Program-made: the position numbers and the translations under genes
Source of the DNA: Frondihabitans peucedani
Lineage (GTDB): Bacteria; Actinomycetota; Actinomycetes; Actinomycetales; Microbacteriaceae
DNA: 64,000 nt
Direction: 5' to 3'
Assembly: GCF_039537585.1 (NCBI RefSeq)
Contig: NZ_BAABAU010000001.1
Coordinates: 1,798,001-1,862,000, forward strand
Shown: positions 30,586 through 39,201 of the stretch, piece after piece
How the letters are laid out: each line of letters begins with the position of its first letter
Position numbering within the stretch: position 1 is the first letter of the stretch
The notes under the pieces: generated by a model
Seen by the model: the letters and a program-made list of their open reading frames with translations, nothing else
Database searches by the model: none
Told to the model about the DNA's origin: nothing

Positions 30586-32039
30586 TTGTTCAGCACCGCC
30601 TCCATTACTTGCTTTGCTATTGGTGCCGCCACGCTGTTGCCGACGAGCGACTGCCCCTGTCCGCCGCCATTCCCTACGACCACGGCGACGGCGACCTTCG
30701 GGTTGCTCGCGGGAGCGAACCCGGTGAACCAGAGGGTGTACGGGTCGCCGGTGCCGTTCTCGGCCGTGCCCGTCTTGCCCGCCACATCGACGCCACTAAT
30801 TCTTGCATTAGTGCCGGTGCCCCTCGCGACGACCTCGGTCATCAGGGTCGTGAGCGTCGACGCCGTGCTCTGGCTGATCGGGTTGCCGTAGGTCTTCGGG
30901 TCGAACTTCTGGAGCGTCGACAGGTCGGGGTTCAGGATGCTCTCCACGAGGGTCGGCGTCATCTCGGTGCCGCCGTTCGCGATGGCGGCGGTGATCATCG
31001 CGACCTGCAGCGGGCTCTCGCGGACGCTGCCCTGCCCGAACGACTGCAGCATGAGCGTGGCCTGGTTGCCCTCGGTGTCGGGGAACACGCTGGCCTCGGT
31101 CTTCTGCGGGATCTCGAGGGCCGACTCGAAGCCGAACTTCTTGGCCATGTCGTTGATCGTCGAGTAGCCGAGCTTCGCGCCGAGCTCGGCGAAGGGGATG
31201 TTGCAGGAGTCGATGAGGGCCGTCTCGATCGTGACGGTCGAGCCGCCCCCGCAGGCGCCGCCCTCGGCGTTGTTGATCGAGCGCTCCGAGCCGGGCAGCC
31301 GGAGGCTCGCCGGGTTCGGCAGCTTGCTGTCTTTCGTGTAGTCGCCGCTCTCGAACGCGGCGGCCGCGACGACGAGCTTGAAGGTCGAGCCGGGGAAGTA
31401 CAGGTCGCCCTGGATCGCGCGGTTGATCAGCGGCTGCGACGAGTCGTTGATGAGCTCGTTGTAGGCCTTCAGCACGGCCTGGCGGTCGTGGCTGGCCAGG
31501 CGGTTGGGGTCGTAGGAGCCCTTCGACACCATGGCCAGGACCTTGCCCGTGGACGGCTCGATGGCCACGACCGCGCCGGTGTTGCTGCCGAGAGCGTCGT
31601 AGGCGACCTTCTGCACGTTCGCGTCGATCGTGGTCTCGACCGAGGCGCCCTCCGGGTCCTTGCCGGTGAGGAGCGCGTTCAGCTTGTCGAAGAACTGCTC
31701 GCTGGAGGTGCCGGTGAGCTGCTTGTTGAGGGCGTTCTCGATGCCGGTCGCGCCCTCGCCGAGCGTGTAGTAGCCGGTGATCGGCGAGTAGAGCTCGCCG
31801 TCGGAGTAGGTGCGGAGGAACTTGTACTGGTCGTCGACGGGCTTCGACTCGGCGACGGCCTTGCCGTCGACGATGATCGCGCCGCGCTGGGCCGAGTAGC
31901 TCTGCAGGATCGCCCGCGAGTTCCGCGAGTCGGCCCGGAGCGAGTCGGCCTGCACCCCCGTGATGTACGTGCTCGACACGAGCAGCGCGACGAACATGGC
32001 CAGGACCACGACGCTCACGCGCTTCAGCTGCTTGTTCAT
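30582..32039 (-). CDS. pbpA: penicillin-binding protein 2-type transpeptidase
   Basis: This 485-residue class B PBP crosslinks peptidoglycan. An N-terminal signal anchor is followed by a dimerisation region and the transpeptidase domain. The active-site serine is in GSTFKLV, the second motif is Ser-Cys-Asn (IDSCNIPF) and the third is KTGTAE. Length and motifs match actinobacterial PbpA, which works with the SEDS protein encoded just upstream. It overlaps pknA by 4 bases and rodA by one. Confidence 0.95.
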   Translation of the reverse strand: MNKQLKRVSVVVLAMFVALLVSSTYITGVQADSLRADSRNSRAILQSYSAQRGAIIVDGKAVAESKPVDDQYKFLRTYSDGELYSPITGYYTLGEGATGIENALNKQLTGTSSEQFFDKLNALLTGKDPEGASVETTIDANVQKVAYDALGSNTGAVVAIEPSTGKVLAMVSKGSYDPNRLASHDRQAVLKAYNELINDSSQPLINRAIQGDLYFPGSTFKLVVAAAAFESGDYTKDSKLPNPASLRLPGSERSINNAEGGACGGGSTVTIETALIDSCNIPFAELGAKLGYSTINDMAKKFGFESALEIPQKTEASVFPDTEGNQATLMLQSFGQGSVRESPLQVAMITAAIANGGTEMTPTLVESILNPDLSTLQKFDPKTYGNPISQSTASTLTTLMTEVVARGTGTNARISGVDVAGKTGTAENGTGDPYTLWFTGFAPASNPKVAVAVVVGNGGGQGQSLVGNSVAAPIAKQVMEAVLNK

Positions 32040-33481
32040 CAGCCGACCACCACCCTCGGTCCGGTCCGGATGCCGTCGGACACCCGCAGGAGGAGTGCGA
32101 CGATGATCCAGTTCGACAGGAGTGACGAGCCGCCAGCTGCGAGGAACGGCATCGTGAGGCCGGTCAGCGGGATCACCCGGGTCACGCCGCCCATGACGAC
32201 GAAGACCTGGAGGGCGACGGCGAAGGCGAGGCCGACGCCGAGCAGCTTGCCGAAGTCGTCCTGTCCGACGAACCCGATGCGGAAGCCGCGCGAGACGAGG
32301 AGCAGGTAGAGCCCCAGGATCGCGACGAGTCCGGCGAGGCCGAGCTCCTCTCCGAGCGAGGCGATGATGTAGTCGCTCTGCGCGAGCGGCGTGGTCTGCG
32401 GGCTGCCCTGGCCGAGCCCGGTACCGATCAGGCCGCCGTTGGCGAAACCGAAGAGACCGGTTACAAGCTGGTAGCTGCCGCCGTAGGCGTTGTAGGTGGA
32501 GCTCGCGAAGGGGTTGAGCCAGGCCTCGAAGCGGCCGTGCACGTAGCTGAGCGTCGTCGCCGCGACGATGGCGCCGCCGAGGAACAGCCCGACGCCGAGC
32601 ACGACCCAGCTGGCCTTGCCGGTCGACACGTAGATCATCACGAGGAACAGCCCGAAGTAGAGCAGCGAGGTGCCGAGGTCGCGCTCGAAGATGAGAACGA
32701 GCATGGCGACGGCCCAGATGATCAGGATCGGCCCCAGGTCGCGCGGCCGCGGGAAGCGCATGCCGAGGATCTTCGGACCCATCAGCGACAGACTGTCGCG
32801 CGCCTGCACGAGGTAGCCGGCGAAGAAGATCGCGAGCGTGATCTTCGCGATCTCGCCCGGCTGGAACCCGAGCGGCCCGATGTCGATCCAGACGCGGGCG
32901 TTGAGCCCCTCGCGCCCGAGCCCCGGCACGAGCGGCAGCAGCAGGAACACGATCGAGACGAACATCGCGATGTAGCGGTAGCGCGCGAGGACCCGGTAGT
33001 TGCGGATGAGCAGCAGCACGGCGATCGCGATGACGAGGGCCGCGATGGTCCAGACGATCTGGCGGGTGCCCGCGTGCGTCTCGACGGCCTTGCCGACGGT
33101 GGAGAGGTCGATCCTGTAGATCTCGGCGATGCCCAGACCGTTCAGGGTGAGGCCGATGGGCAGGATGAACGGGTCGGCCTCGCGGGCGACCACGCGCAGC
33201 ACGACGTGCATGATCAGGGCGAGCAGCAGGACGCTGGAGCCTCCCCAGAGCACGCCGGTCTCGATCCTGCCGAGGGCTCCGAGCTGCACGAGGATCATCG
33301 CCGCCGCGCAGATGCCGCAGGCGAGCACGAGCAGGGCGAGCTCGATGTTGCGGAGACGGGCCGGCTGACGCAGGCGGATCGTGATCGTCTGCGTCAGGTT
33401 CGACGCGGAGAACTCGCGGTTGGTCGGCTTGCCGATCGCCTCGGTGGCGTCCGCCGACGGGAGGTCACTGGCTGCTGGCAT
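32039..33481 (-). CDS. rodA: SEDS-family peptidoglycan glycosyltransferase (FtsW/RodA)
   Basis: This 480-residue polytopic protein polymerises lipid II into glycan strands. About 10-12 transmembrane helices are visible, along with conserved SEDS segments (LVLIFERDLGTSLLYFGLFL with the catalytic Asp, and the late GGSSLLSNWI). Position in the fhaAB-pstP-rodA-pbpA operon marks it as the RodA-like elongation partner of PbpA. The gene overlaps pstP by 17 bases at its start and pbpA by one at its end. Confidence 0.95.
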   Translation of the reverse strand: MPAASDLPSADATEAIGKPTNREFSASNLTQTITIRLRQPARLRNIELALLVLACGICAAAMILVQLGALGRIETGVLWGGSSVLLLALIMHVVLRVVAREADPFILPIGLTLNGLGIAEIYRIDLSTVGKAVETHAGTRQIVWTIAALVIAIAVLLLIRNYRVLARYRYIAMFVSIVFLLLPLVPGLGREGLNARVWIDIGPLGFQPGEIAKITLAIFFAGYLVQARDSLSLMGPKILGMRFPRPRDLGPILIIWAVAMLVLIFERDLGTSLLYFGLFLVMIYVSTGKASWVVLGVGLFLGGAIVAATTLSYVHGRFEAWLNPFASSTYNAYGGSYQLVTGLFGFANGGLIGTGLGQGSPQTTPLAQSDYIIASLGEELGLAGLVAILGLYLLLVSRGFRIGFVGQDDFGKLLGVGLAFAVALQVFVVMGGVTRVIPLTGLTMPFLAAGGSSLLSNWIIVALLLRVSDGIRTGPRVVVG

Positions 33482-34712
33482 CGGCGAGCCTCTCGACGAT
33501 CGCGCGGGCGTCTCGGAGACTGCCCGCGTTGATCGTGTCTTTCACGTTCTGCCGGTTGTAGTTCGACAGGTCGGACACCGAGACGGTGGTGGTCTCGTAC
33601 ACGCTCGACAGGGCGATCGGCCCGACGCTCTGCTGGACGCCCTTGTAGATGACGACCGTGCCGCCCTGCTCGCCGACGTAGTAGTGATCCTGCGTCCACC
33701 GGTACGTCGAGAAGACTCCGCCCGCGACGAGCAGGATCGCGACGACCAGCGCCACCAGCCAGGTGATGCGGCGTCGGCGTGCCCGGCGGCGGTCTTCGGC
33801 GATGAGCTCGGCGAGGTACTCGTCGCTCTCGGGCTCGAAGTGGGAGTCTTCGGGGGTCGTCGCGACCTTGAGCGGGTGCAGCAGGATCGTGGGGAGCCGC
33901 AGCGGGCGCCGACCCTCCTGCCCCTCGAAGGTCAGCGGGGCCGCGGCCGAGCCGACCGTGGTCGGGACCTCGGCGGCACTCGTCTCGCTCTCGTCGACGT
34001 CGACGACCACGACGGTCACGTTGTCGGGGGCGCCGTGGTCGAGCGTCTCCTTGACCAGGCGGCGACCGACGGCGTCGGCGTCGAGGCCGGAGGCGAGGGC
34101 CTTCCGGATGCGGTCTTCCGCCAAGTAGCTGGAGAGGCCGTCGGAGCAGATGAGCCAGCGGTCGCCGGGCTGGGTGCCGATGATCGCCGTGTCGATCTCG
34201 GGGGCCGCGTCGACGTCGCCGAGGACGCGCATCAGCACCGAGCGCCGCGGGTGGACGGCGGCCTCCTCGGGCGTGATCCTGCCCGAGTCGACCAGGCGCT
34301 GCACGAAGGTGTGGTCGGCCGTGATCTGGCTCAGCTCGCCGTCGCGGTACAGGTAGATGCGGGAGTCGCCGATGTGGGCGATCGCCATGCTGTTGCCCAC
34401 GCGGATCATCGCGCTGACCGTGGTGCCCATGCCCGTGAGCTCCTGGTGCTCGAACACGGTCTCGGCAAGGAGCTGGTTCGCGGCGATCAGCGACGACTGG
34501 AGGGCGAACTCGGCGTCGCCGGGTGACGTGTAGCCCTTGTCGGTCTCGCGGATCCTGCGGATGGCGATCGCCGACGCGACGTCGCCGCCCGCGTGCCCGC
34601 CCATGCCGTCGGCGACCACGAAGAGGTTGTTCCCCGCGTAGCCGGAGTCTTGATTGTTGGCCCTGATCTTGCCAACGTTCGACAGCGCGGAGCTCTTGAT
34701 CGACGACGCCAC
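33465..34712 (-). CDS. pstP: PP2C-family Ser/Thr phosphatase PstP
   Basis: This 415-residue phosphatase reverses PknA/PknB phosphorylation. The metal-binding PP2C motifs RANNQD, VADGMGGHAGGDVAS, DSRIYL and GAPDNVTVVVVD are intact. A transmembrane helix (TWLVALVVAILLVAGGVFS) near residue 320 leads to a short outside domain. The gene lies between fhaB and rodA, overlapping rodA by 17 bases, and is probably on one transcript with the kinases it counteracts. Confidence 0.96.
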   Translation of the reverse strand: MASSIKSSALSNVGKIRANNQDSGYAGNNLFVVADGMGGHAGGDVASAIAIRRIRETDKGYTSPGDAEFALQSSLIAANQLLAETVFEHQELTGMGTTVSAMIRVGNSMAIAHIGDSRIYLYRDGELSQITADHTFVQRLVDSGRITPEEAAVHPRRSVLMRVLGDVDAAPEIDTAIIGTQPGDRWLICSDGLSSYLAEDRIRKALASGLDADAVGRRLVKETLDHGAPDNVTVVVVDVDESETSAAEVPTTVGSAAAPLTFEGQEGRRPLRLPTILLHPLKVATTPEDSHFEPESDEYLAELIAEDRRRARRRRITWLVALVVAILLVAGGVFSTYRWTQDHYYVGEQGGTVVIYKGVQQSVGPIALSSVYETTTVSVSDLSNYNRQNVKDTINAGSLRDARAIVERLADASSQ

Positions 34713-34716
34713 CCGG

Positions 34717-35241
34717 TTACCGCCGCAGCTCGAAGCTCGTCGTGCCGATCGTGACGGTGGTGTTCGTCGGGATCGGCGTCGGGACGGTGACGCGCGTGCC
34801 GTTCACGAAGGTCCCGTTGGTCGAGTCGAGGTCTTGGACGACCCAGCGGCCGTTCCAGAGCATGAGGCGCGCGTGGTGCGTCGACGTGTAGTCGTCGCGG
34901 ATGATCAGGTTGCTCTCGTTCGAGCGGCCGATGGTGAGCGGGCCGTCGCCGAGAGGCATCTCGAGGCCGTTCTTGGCGCCCTTCGTGATGACGAGGCGGG
35001 TCGGCGTCTCGCCGGAGGGCGCCGCCGGCGGGACCGGCGTGCGCGGCGCGGACTGCCGGGGCGCCTGCGCGGCCGGAGCCGCCTGCTGGCTCTGCTGACC
35101 GGGCTGCTGGTCGGCCGGGAGCCGCTTCGCGCGCTGCCCGAAGAGGTCGCTGCGGAGCGCGTAGACGATGAAGAAGATGAAGAGCCACAGGACGACGATG
35201 AACGCCAGCCGCAGGACGAGGAGGGTGAGCTCACTGGTCAT
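34717..35241 (-). CDS. fhaB: FHA-domain protein FhaB (FipA-like)
   Basis: This 174-residue protein has an N-terminal transmembrane helix, a Gln/Pro-rich linker and a C-terminal FHA domain that binds phosphothreonine (IGRSNESNLIIRDDYTSTHHARL, with DLDSTNGTFVNG). In mycobacteria FhaB/FipA links PknA/PknB signalling to FtsZ and FtsQ. Its start overlaps the fhaA stop by 4 bases. Confidence 0.95.
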   Translation of the reverse strand: MTSELTLLVLRLAFIVVLWLFIFFIVYALRSDLFGQRAKRLPADQQPGQQSQQAAPAAQAPRQSAPRTPVPPAAPSGETPTRLVITKGAKNGLEMPLGDGPLTIGRSNESNLIIRDDYTSTHHARLMLWNGRWVVQDLDSTNGTFVNGTRVTVPTPIPTNTTVTIGTTSFELRR

Positions 35242-35975
35242 CGGAGGGCACCTCCGCGAGGGTCGTCACGCCGGGAATCGCGGGGGTCGCCGGAGCCGTT
35301 GCGGGACGTCGACACGGGAAGCACTCGGAACACGATACGCGTTCGGCCGATCTGGATGACGGAGTCGGGCTGCAGGACCGCCTTCGTGAGGGGCTCCCCG
35401 TCGAGCTTCGAGCCGTTCGTCGACCCCAGGTCGGTGGCCTGCGCACGCGTTCCGTCCCAGAGGATCTCGACGTGCTTGCGGCTCGTCCCGGTGTCTTGCA
35501 CCGTGATGTCGGCCTCGCTGCCGCGGCCGATGATCGTGCGGCCCTTGCGGAGCGTGTGACGCGTGCCGTCGATCTCGACGACGGGGGTCCAGACGACGTC
35601 GTCCTCGCGCACATTCGCCGAGTCGATGCGCAGGATCCCCACCGTCAGCTCGTCGTTCTGCTCGAGCGCGATCCGCACCGGCCCGGCAAAGGAGTAGGAC
35701 TGCGCCGCCGCGTGGTTCTTGACCAGCTGCGTCAGCTCGTCGGTCAGGGCCGGACCCATCTCGTCCATCCGGGAGAAGTCGGCCGGCGCGAGGTTCACGT
35801 GGAAGTCGTTCGGCACCAGGATGCGGTCGCGGCTGACCACGGCCGCCTTCACGTCGAGCTCGTGGCGGAGCGCGCTGGTGATCTCGAGAGGCTGCACACC
35901 CGAACGGAACGTCTTCGAGAAGGCGCCGTTGACGACGCGCTCCAGACGTTGTTCGAAGTTGTCGAGCAGTCCCAT
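35238..35975 (-). CDS. fhaA: FhaA, DUF3662 and FHA domain protein
   Basis: This 245-residue protein opens the kinase operon. The N-terminal DUF3662 domain (MGLLDNFEQRLERVVNGAF) is followed by a C-terminal FHA domain (IIGRGSEADITVQDTGTSRKHVEI, DLGSTNGSKLDG). FhaA binds the phosphorylated MurJ pseudokinase domain in mycobacteria. The linker is shorter than in mycobacterial FhaA, giving roughly half its length. Confidence 0.95.
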   Translation of the reverse strand: MGLLDNFEQRLERVVNGAFSKTFRSGVQPLEITSALRHELDVKAAVVSRDRILVPNDFHVNLAPADFSRMDEMGPALTDELTQLVKNHAAAQSYSFAGPVRIALEQNDELTVGILRIDSANVREDDVVWTPVVEIDGTRHTLRKGRTIIGRGSEADITVQDTGTSRKHVEILWDGTRAQATDLGSTNGSKLDGEPLTKAVLQPDSVIQIGRTRIVFRVLPVSTSRNGSGDPRDSRRDDPRGGALR

Positions 35976-36106
35976 TGGTCTCCAGGTCGGTCGCGGCCGT
36001 GAGGTTCGTTCGCGGGTCGGGGGCGTGAGTCGCCCAGGCTAGCCCGTGCAAGAGTAGCTGCCGCTGCATGCTATCGTTTTCAGGTTGGCCCGAGCGGCCA
36101 GCGCTG

Positions 36107-36193
36107 GCGCGAGTGGCGGAATAGGCAGACGCGCACGGTTCAGGTCCGTGTGCCCGAAAGGGCGTGGGGGTTCAACTCCCCCCTCGCGCACCA
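36107..36193 (+). tRNA. leuT: tRNA-Leu (CAG anticodon)
   Basis: This is a class II tRNA with a long variable arm. The acceptor stem GCGCGAG pairs with CTCGCGC, the anticodon stem CACGG/CCGTG encloses TTCAGGT (anticodon CAG), and the T arm shows GGGGGTTCAACTCCCCC. Unlike the other two tRNAs here, a CCA end is encoded (36191-36193). It stands at the left edge of the accessory island. Confidence 0.97.
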
Positions 36194-36600
36194 GCAGATG
36201 GGTACTTCGTGTCCGTCTCCTCCGGGAGGCGGGCATTTCCCGTTTCCGTCGTCGGAATTGCGGTCCAGACATGAGCGTCACGCGTATGGCTTTCGCTCGA
36301 AATCCGGCATACGCGGACGCAGTCTTCAGAAAGCCATCGGACGTTGTCGCGTGAGCGCGAACTACGGAGACTCACTCGGCGTCTGTGGACGCTCGACGCT
36401 GCTGCACGAGTCGAAGCGCTTTGCTCGTCAAGTCATCCGCGACTTTCGCGCTCAGAGCTCGACGGCGGGACGGTCGGACGCTCTGGCCCGCCTCTGGAGT
36501 CACGCCGACCTCGGGCCCGTCTAGTCACGATCCTGCCAGCGGGCATTCCCGCCCCGTCATTACCTAAGAACGTGACGACGGTCGAGAATGCAGTGTGGAC
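36194..36600. other. gene-free stretch after tRNA-Leu
   Basis: These 407 bases have lower GC than the neighbourhood and hold one copy of the 22-bp direct repeat. Short open frames lack ribosome binding sites and recognisable products. I see no gene here; it may be a decayed island end. Confidence 0.6.
36226..36247. repeat. 22-bp direct repeat, left copy
   Basis: GAGGCGGGCATTTCCCGTTTCC starts 33 bases after the tRNA-Leu CCA. A perfect copy in the same orientation lies at 38413-38434. It contains a short CGGG-CATTT-CCCG hairpin. Confidence 0.9.
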
Positions 36601-36900
36601 ATGTCTCCGAAGCTCCGTGAGTACCCCTACTGGTCTGTCGACGTTCCCGGGCTCGACGAGATCAGGGCCGAGGAGCTGCGGAAGAGATGTCTTCAACTCG
36701 GCCTCGACGCCGAACTCGTTGATCCGTCAGAATTTGTGACTCTGCACCTGCCAGAGCCCTTGGTCGGTGCGCTCGTGGCTCATTTCGCTTCCCAGGAGTT
36801 GGCGAAGGGCAGCCCCGTTGCGAATCTCGCCGAGTCGCTCGAAGAGGACCTCGAGGCCATGCGTGGCTTGTCGTCGAAGACAAATCAGGCGCGGGCATGA
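36601..36900 (+). CDS. hypothetical protein (99 residues)
   Basis: I do not recognise this protein. It starts MSPKLREYPYWSVDVPGLDEIR, is mixed acidic and helical, and has no membrane segment or cysteine pair. An in-frame GTG 6 bases earlier is an alternative start, and neither has a strong ribosome binding site. It lies 18 bases before a DUF4279-like gene in the same direction, so the two may be co-expressed. Base composition is lower in GC than the flanking operons, which suggests transfer. Confidence 0.6.
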   Translation: MSPKLREYPYWSVDVPGLDEIRAEELRKRCLQLGLDAELVDPSEFVTLHLPEPLVGALVAHFASQELAKGSPVANLAESLEEDLEAMRGLSSKTNQARA

Positions 36901-36918
36901 ACCAGCACGATTGTCGCG

Positions 36919-37359
36919 ATGAGCATCCCTGACAAGAGGCACACCTACGCGTACCTCTTCGCCGAGAGTACGACGATGCCGCTCGATTCGATCCAGTCGA
37001 TCCTGGGCCTCGCCCCCGATGCAACGACGCAAGCAGGCGATCCGATCCTGCGCGGACCCGCAGGGCACGTGAGCGGATTCACTAGCTGGACGCTCTACGC
37101 TCCGATCCCGAACGACGAGCATCTCGGTCTGTACGGCCTGACGCGTTGGCTCGAGGGCCTGGGTGACGTCGTGGCCGAACGCTTCGGACAGGTCTCCGAA
37201 CTCGGAGTGCACGTCGGGCTCACCGTCGTCCAGAACATGGACGTGGAAGAAGATCTCGAGACTCGGTCGAACGCAAGGAACTTCGACCTGAGCCCCGCCG
37301 CTCTTCGCTGGCTAGCAGATGCTGGCGCCGGGCTCAGGATCGATCAGTATCTCGGCTGA
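36919..37359 (+). CDS. DUF4279-like protein
   Basis: This 146-residue cytoplasmic protein has a Tyr-Ala-Tyr-Leu N-terminal strand, a central SWTLYAPIPNDEHLGLYGLTRWLEGL block and a C-terminal FDLSPAALRWLADAGAGLRIDQYL block. These match the general pattern of DUF4279 proteins, which have no established function. It follows the 99-residue gene by 18 bases and converges on a minus-strand gene. The family call is from pattern memory and is uncertain. The gene appears to belong to the island rather than the core. Confidence 0.6.
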   Translation: MSIPDKRHTYAYLFAESTTMPLDSIQSILGLAPDATTQAGDPILRGPAGHVSGFTSWTLYAPIPNDEHLGLYGLTRWLEGLGDVVAERFGQVSELGVHVGLTVVQNMDVEEDLETRSNARNFDLSPAALRWLADAGAGLRIDQYLG

Positions 37360-37463
37360 GATCCTTCGGAGGCATCCGCAGGCTCTGAGAGCTGAAGGTC
37401 CACGACCGCCGTGGATCCGATGGCTCCACCGGCACTGGTTGAGAGACGTCGTTCAGGGCTGAC

Positions 37464-37504
37464 CGGCTCCGTGACCGAGCCGTGGCAGGTGCTGATATTT
37501 TTTT
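37464..37504 (+). terminator. candidate terminator between convergent island genes
   Basis: CGGCTC and GAGCCG form a 6-bp stem with a 7-base loop at 37464-37482, and a T7 run follows at 37498-37504. The gap between stem and T run is long, so efficiency is doubtful. Such T runs are rare in this GC-rich window. Confidence 0.4.
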
Positions 37505-37553
37505 GCCCTGCCGGGGACGGTCGCTCCGGATCGCGCCTCCAAGACGAGGACCC

Positions 37554-37766
37554 TCAGTGCGAAGTCGAGTCGGTCTGCCTCTGCAGGACGCGCAGTTCCG
37601 ACCACAGGGCGCGCGCAAGATCTCTTTCGACGCCGACTCGAGCGGAAAAAGCAACGCCATCACTGATGAAGTAATGCGTTTCGAGGAGCGCGCCGATGAG
37701 GGCCTGGAGCTCGTCCGAATTGAGTGTGAGCGTGGCCTGTCGGGGAACCACTGAAATAACCTTCAT
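37554..37766 (-). CDS. hypothetical protein (70 residues)
   Basis: From the ATG at 37766 this protein begins MKVISVVPRQATLTLNSDELQALIGALLETHY and continues with a basic helical segment and a Gln/Arg-rich end. I know similar small proteins of unknown function built around a Leu-Asn-Ser-Asp-Glu-Leu-Gln core, but no named family. In-frame starts further upstream would give up to 110 residues; no clear ribosome binding site decides between them. It lies 130 bases after another minus-strand hypothetical gene. Confidence 0.5.
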   Translation of the reverse strand: MKVISVVPRQATLTLNSDELQALIGALLETHYFISDGVAFSARVGVERDLARALWSELRVLQRQTDSTSH

Positions 37767-37896
37767 CGAGTCAGTGTGCCGCGCGAGAAGGGCCGTATCG
37801 CGCATCGACCCATGAGGGGGTGCGCCTTCTTCTGCGAACGCCGAACGGCGGTCCTCAAAGCTGTGGGCGGCTAGTGGTACCCACAAGACTTGCGAT

Positions 37897-38391
37897 CTAT
37901 TCAGCTCGATCTGGCCCGATCAGACGGTTCCGAACGTCGGGTGAAACAGGACTCGAGGTCAGATCGACCCGGTGAAACAGCAGGCTGAACGCTCCTCGGC
38001 CGGCGAGGACGAAGCTGTGCTCGTAGTGTCCAGGACCAAGGACGTGCATCTCGTCAACGACGATCTCAGCTCCCCGCCGGAGGAACTCGGTCAGGGTCCT
38101 CGCTTCGTCTTCGATCACCTCAGCGTGGGTATACCGCAGCCGCAACCGCTCGTAACCTCTCTGCCGATCACCAGACACCAGGATCATGTCCACAGCGTCC
38201 TGCGGGAGAAGACTGAACACGTCCACGACGGCGTCACTCAGAGAGATGGCGTCGGTCAGCACGGCCAGGGCTCCCGACTCCGCTCGACTCACGGAGGAGC
38301 GCGCGTCCCGCCAGTTTCTCAACCGGGCGTCGGCCACTGAATCGGCGAGTGCACCCTGAAGATAGTCTCGATCGAGCCAGCGCATCGCCAT
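37897..38391 (-). CDS. hypothetical protein (164 residues)
   Basis: I do not recognise this protein. It starts MAMRWLDRDYLQGALADSVADARLRNW and has a central hydrophobic strand-helix region (VVDVFSLLPQDAVDMILVS). A beta-rich second half (EIVVDEMHVLGPGHYEHSFVLAGRGAFSLLFHRVDL) follows. No signal or membrane helix is obvious. An in-frame ATG 6 bases further in is equally possible. It lies just inside the right-hand direct repeat. Confidence 0.6.
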   Translation of the reverse strand: MAMRWLDRDYLQGALADSVADARLRNWRDARSSVSRAESGALAVLTDAISLSDAVVDVFSLLPQDAVDMILVSGDRQRGYERLRLRYTHAEVIEDEARTLTEFLRRGAEIVVDEMHVLGPGHYEHSFVLAGRGAFSLLFHRVDLTSSPVSPDVRNRLIGPDRAE

Positions 38392-38412
38392 CGGCAAAGC
38401 CTAGAGCCGGCC

Positions 38413-38434
38413 GAGGCGGGCATTTCCCGTTTCC
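38413..38434. repeat. 22-bp direct repeat, right copy
   Basis: GAGGCGGGCATTTCCCGTTTCC is identical to 36226-36247. The two copies frame a segment of about 2.2 kb that contains four short unrelated genes. Confidence 0.9.
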
Positions 38435-38578
38435 AGGCCGACTCCGCTTCCGGACCGAGTCGGCACGCTCGCCGCGTCACCTGTAGTGGGGGAGACCGCG
38501 GAGTGCTGCGGGTTTTAGGGTCGGAGGAGACGCCGAGCCCGGCTCCGGGCGAGTGCGACCACTACTCCTGGGGGAGAC

Positions 38579-39130
38579 ATGACCGACGACCTTCCGCCCA
38601 AGCCTTCCGGGGCCCCGATGCCCTCGTACGTCGCTCCCGAGCACAACCGGGTGAGCGACTTCGGGGGAGAGCCGCCGCTGTGGGCGCCCTGGTACGGGAT
38701 CCCGTTCCCGAAGGCGTTCACCCGCTTCTGGAAGAAGTACGCCACCTTCTCCGGCCGGGCCAGCCGCAGCGAGTACTGGTGGTGGGCCCTCTGGGCGTTC
38801 CTCGTCACGTTCGTGCTCGGCCTCATCGGCAGCGTGATCGCGATCGCCACCGGCGACTACTCGGCGGCGAGCTCCGCCTCGTCGACCGGAGCGGGCGCCT
38901 CGTTCAATACAGACTCGCCGCTGGCGACCGGGCTGCTGGGGCTGTGGTACCTCGCGATCTTGGTGCCCTCGATCGCCATCCAGGTGCGGCGCCTGCACGA
39001 CGCGAACTTCCGCGGCTGGTGGGTCCTGCTGAACCTGGTGCCGTTCCTCGGCCAGCTCGCCGTGTTCATCTTCACGCTGCTGCCGTCGAACCCGCAGGGG
39101 CAGCGGTTCGACCGGCCTGTCGGGCGCTGA
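38579..39130 (+). CDS. DUF805 family membrane protein
   Basis: This 183-residue protein has a soluble Pro-rich N-terminus of about 40 residues, then the DUF805 core. AFTRFWKKYATFSGRASRSEYWWWALW enters the first helix, and IQVRRLHDANFRGWWVLLNLVPFLG precedes the last. Four transmembrane helices are likely. DUF805 proteins are common and have no firmly assigned function. A GGGGGAGA ribosome binding site precedes the ATG. It is convergent with the ABC operon. Confidence 0.92.
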   Translation: MTDDLPPKPSGAPMPSYVAPEHNRVSDFGGEPPLWAPWYGIPFPKAFTRFWKKYATFSGRASRSEYWWWALWAFLVTFVLGLIGSVIAIATGDYSAASSASSTGAGASFNTDSPLATGLLGLWYLAILVPSIAIQVRRLHDANFRGWWVLLNLVPFLGQLAVFIFTLLPSNPQGQRFDRPVGR

Positions 39131-39201
39131 GCGCGTCCTGACCGGGGGTGCGCTCCCCGAGATCGCAGAAGACGTCGCGTCGGCGGGGGCCGAGGCGACG
39201 A

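Noticed and set aside
36107-36247. tRNA-Leu as a direct integration target
   Set aside because: The 22-bp repeat begins 33 bases after the tRNA and shares no sequence with its 3' end; no integrase is present.
36150-36524. Open frame of 124 codons after tRNA-Leu
   Set aside because: It starts inside the tRNA, reads through the direct repeat and has no recognisable features.
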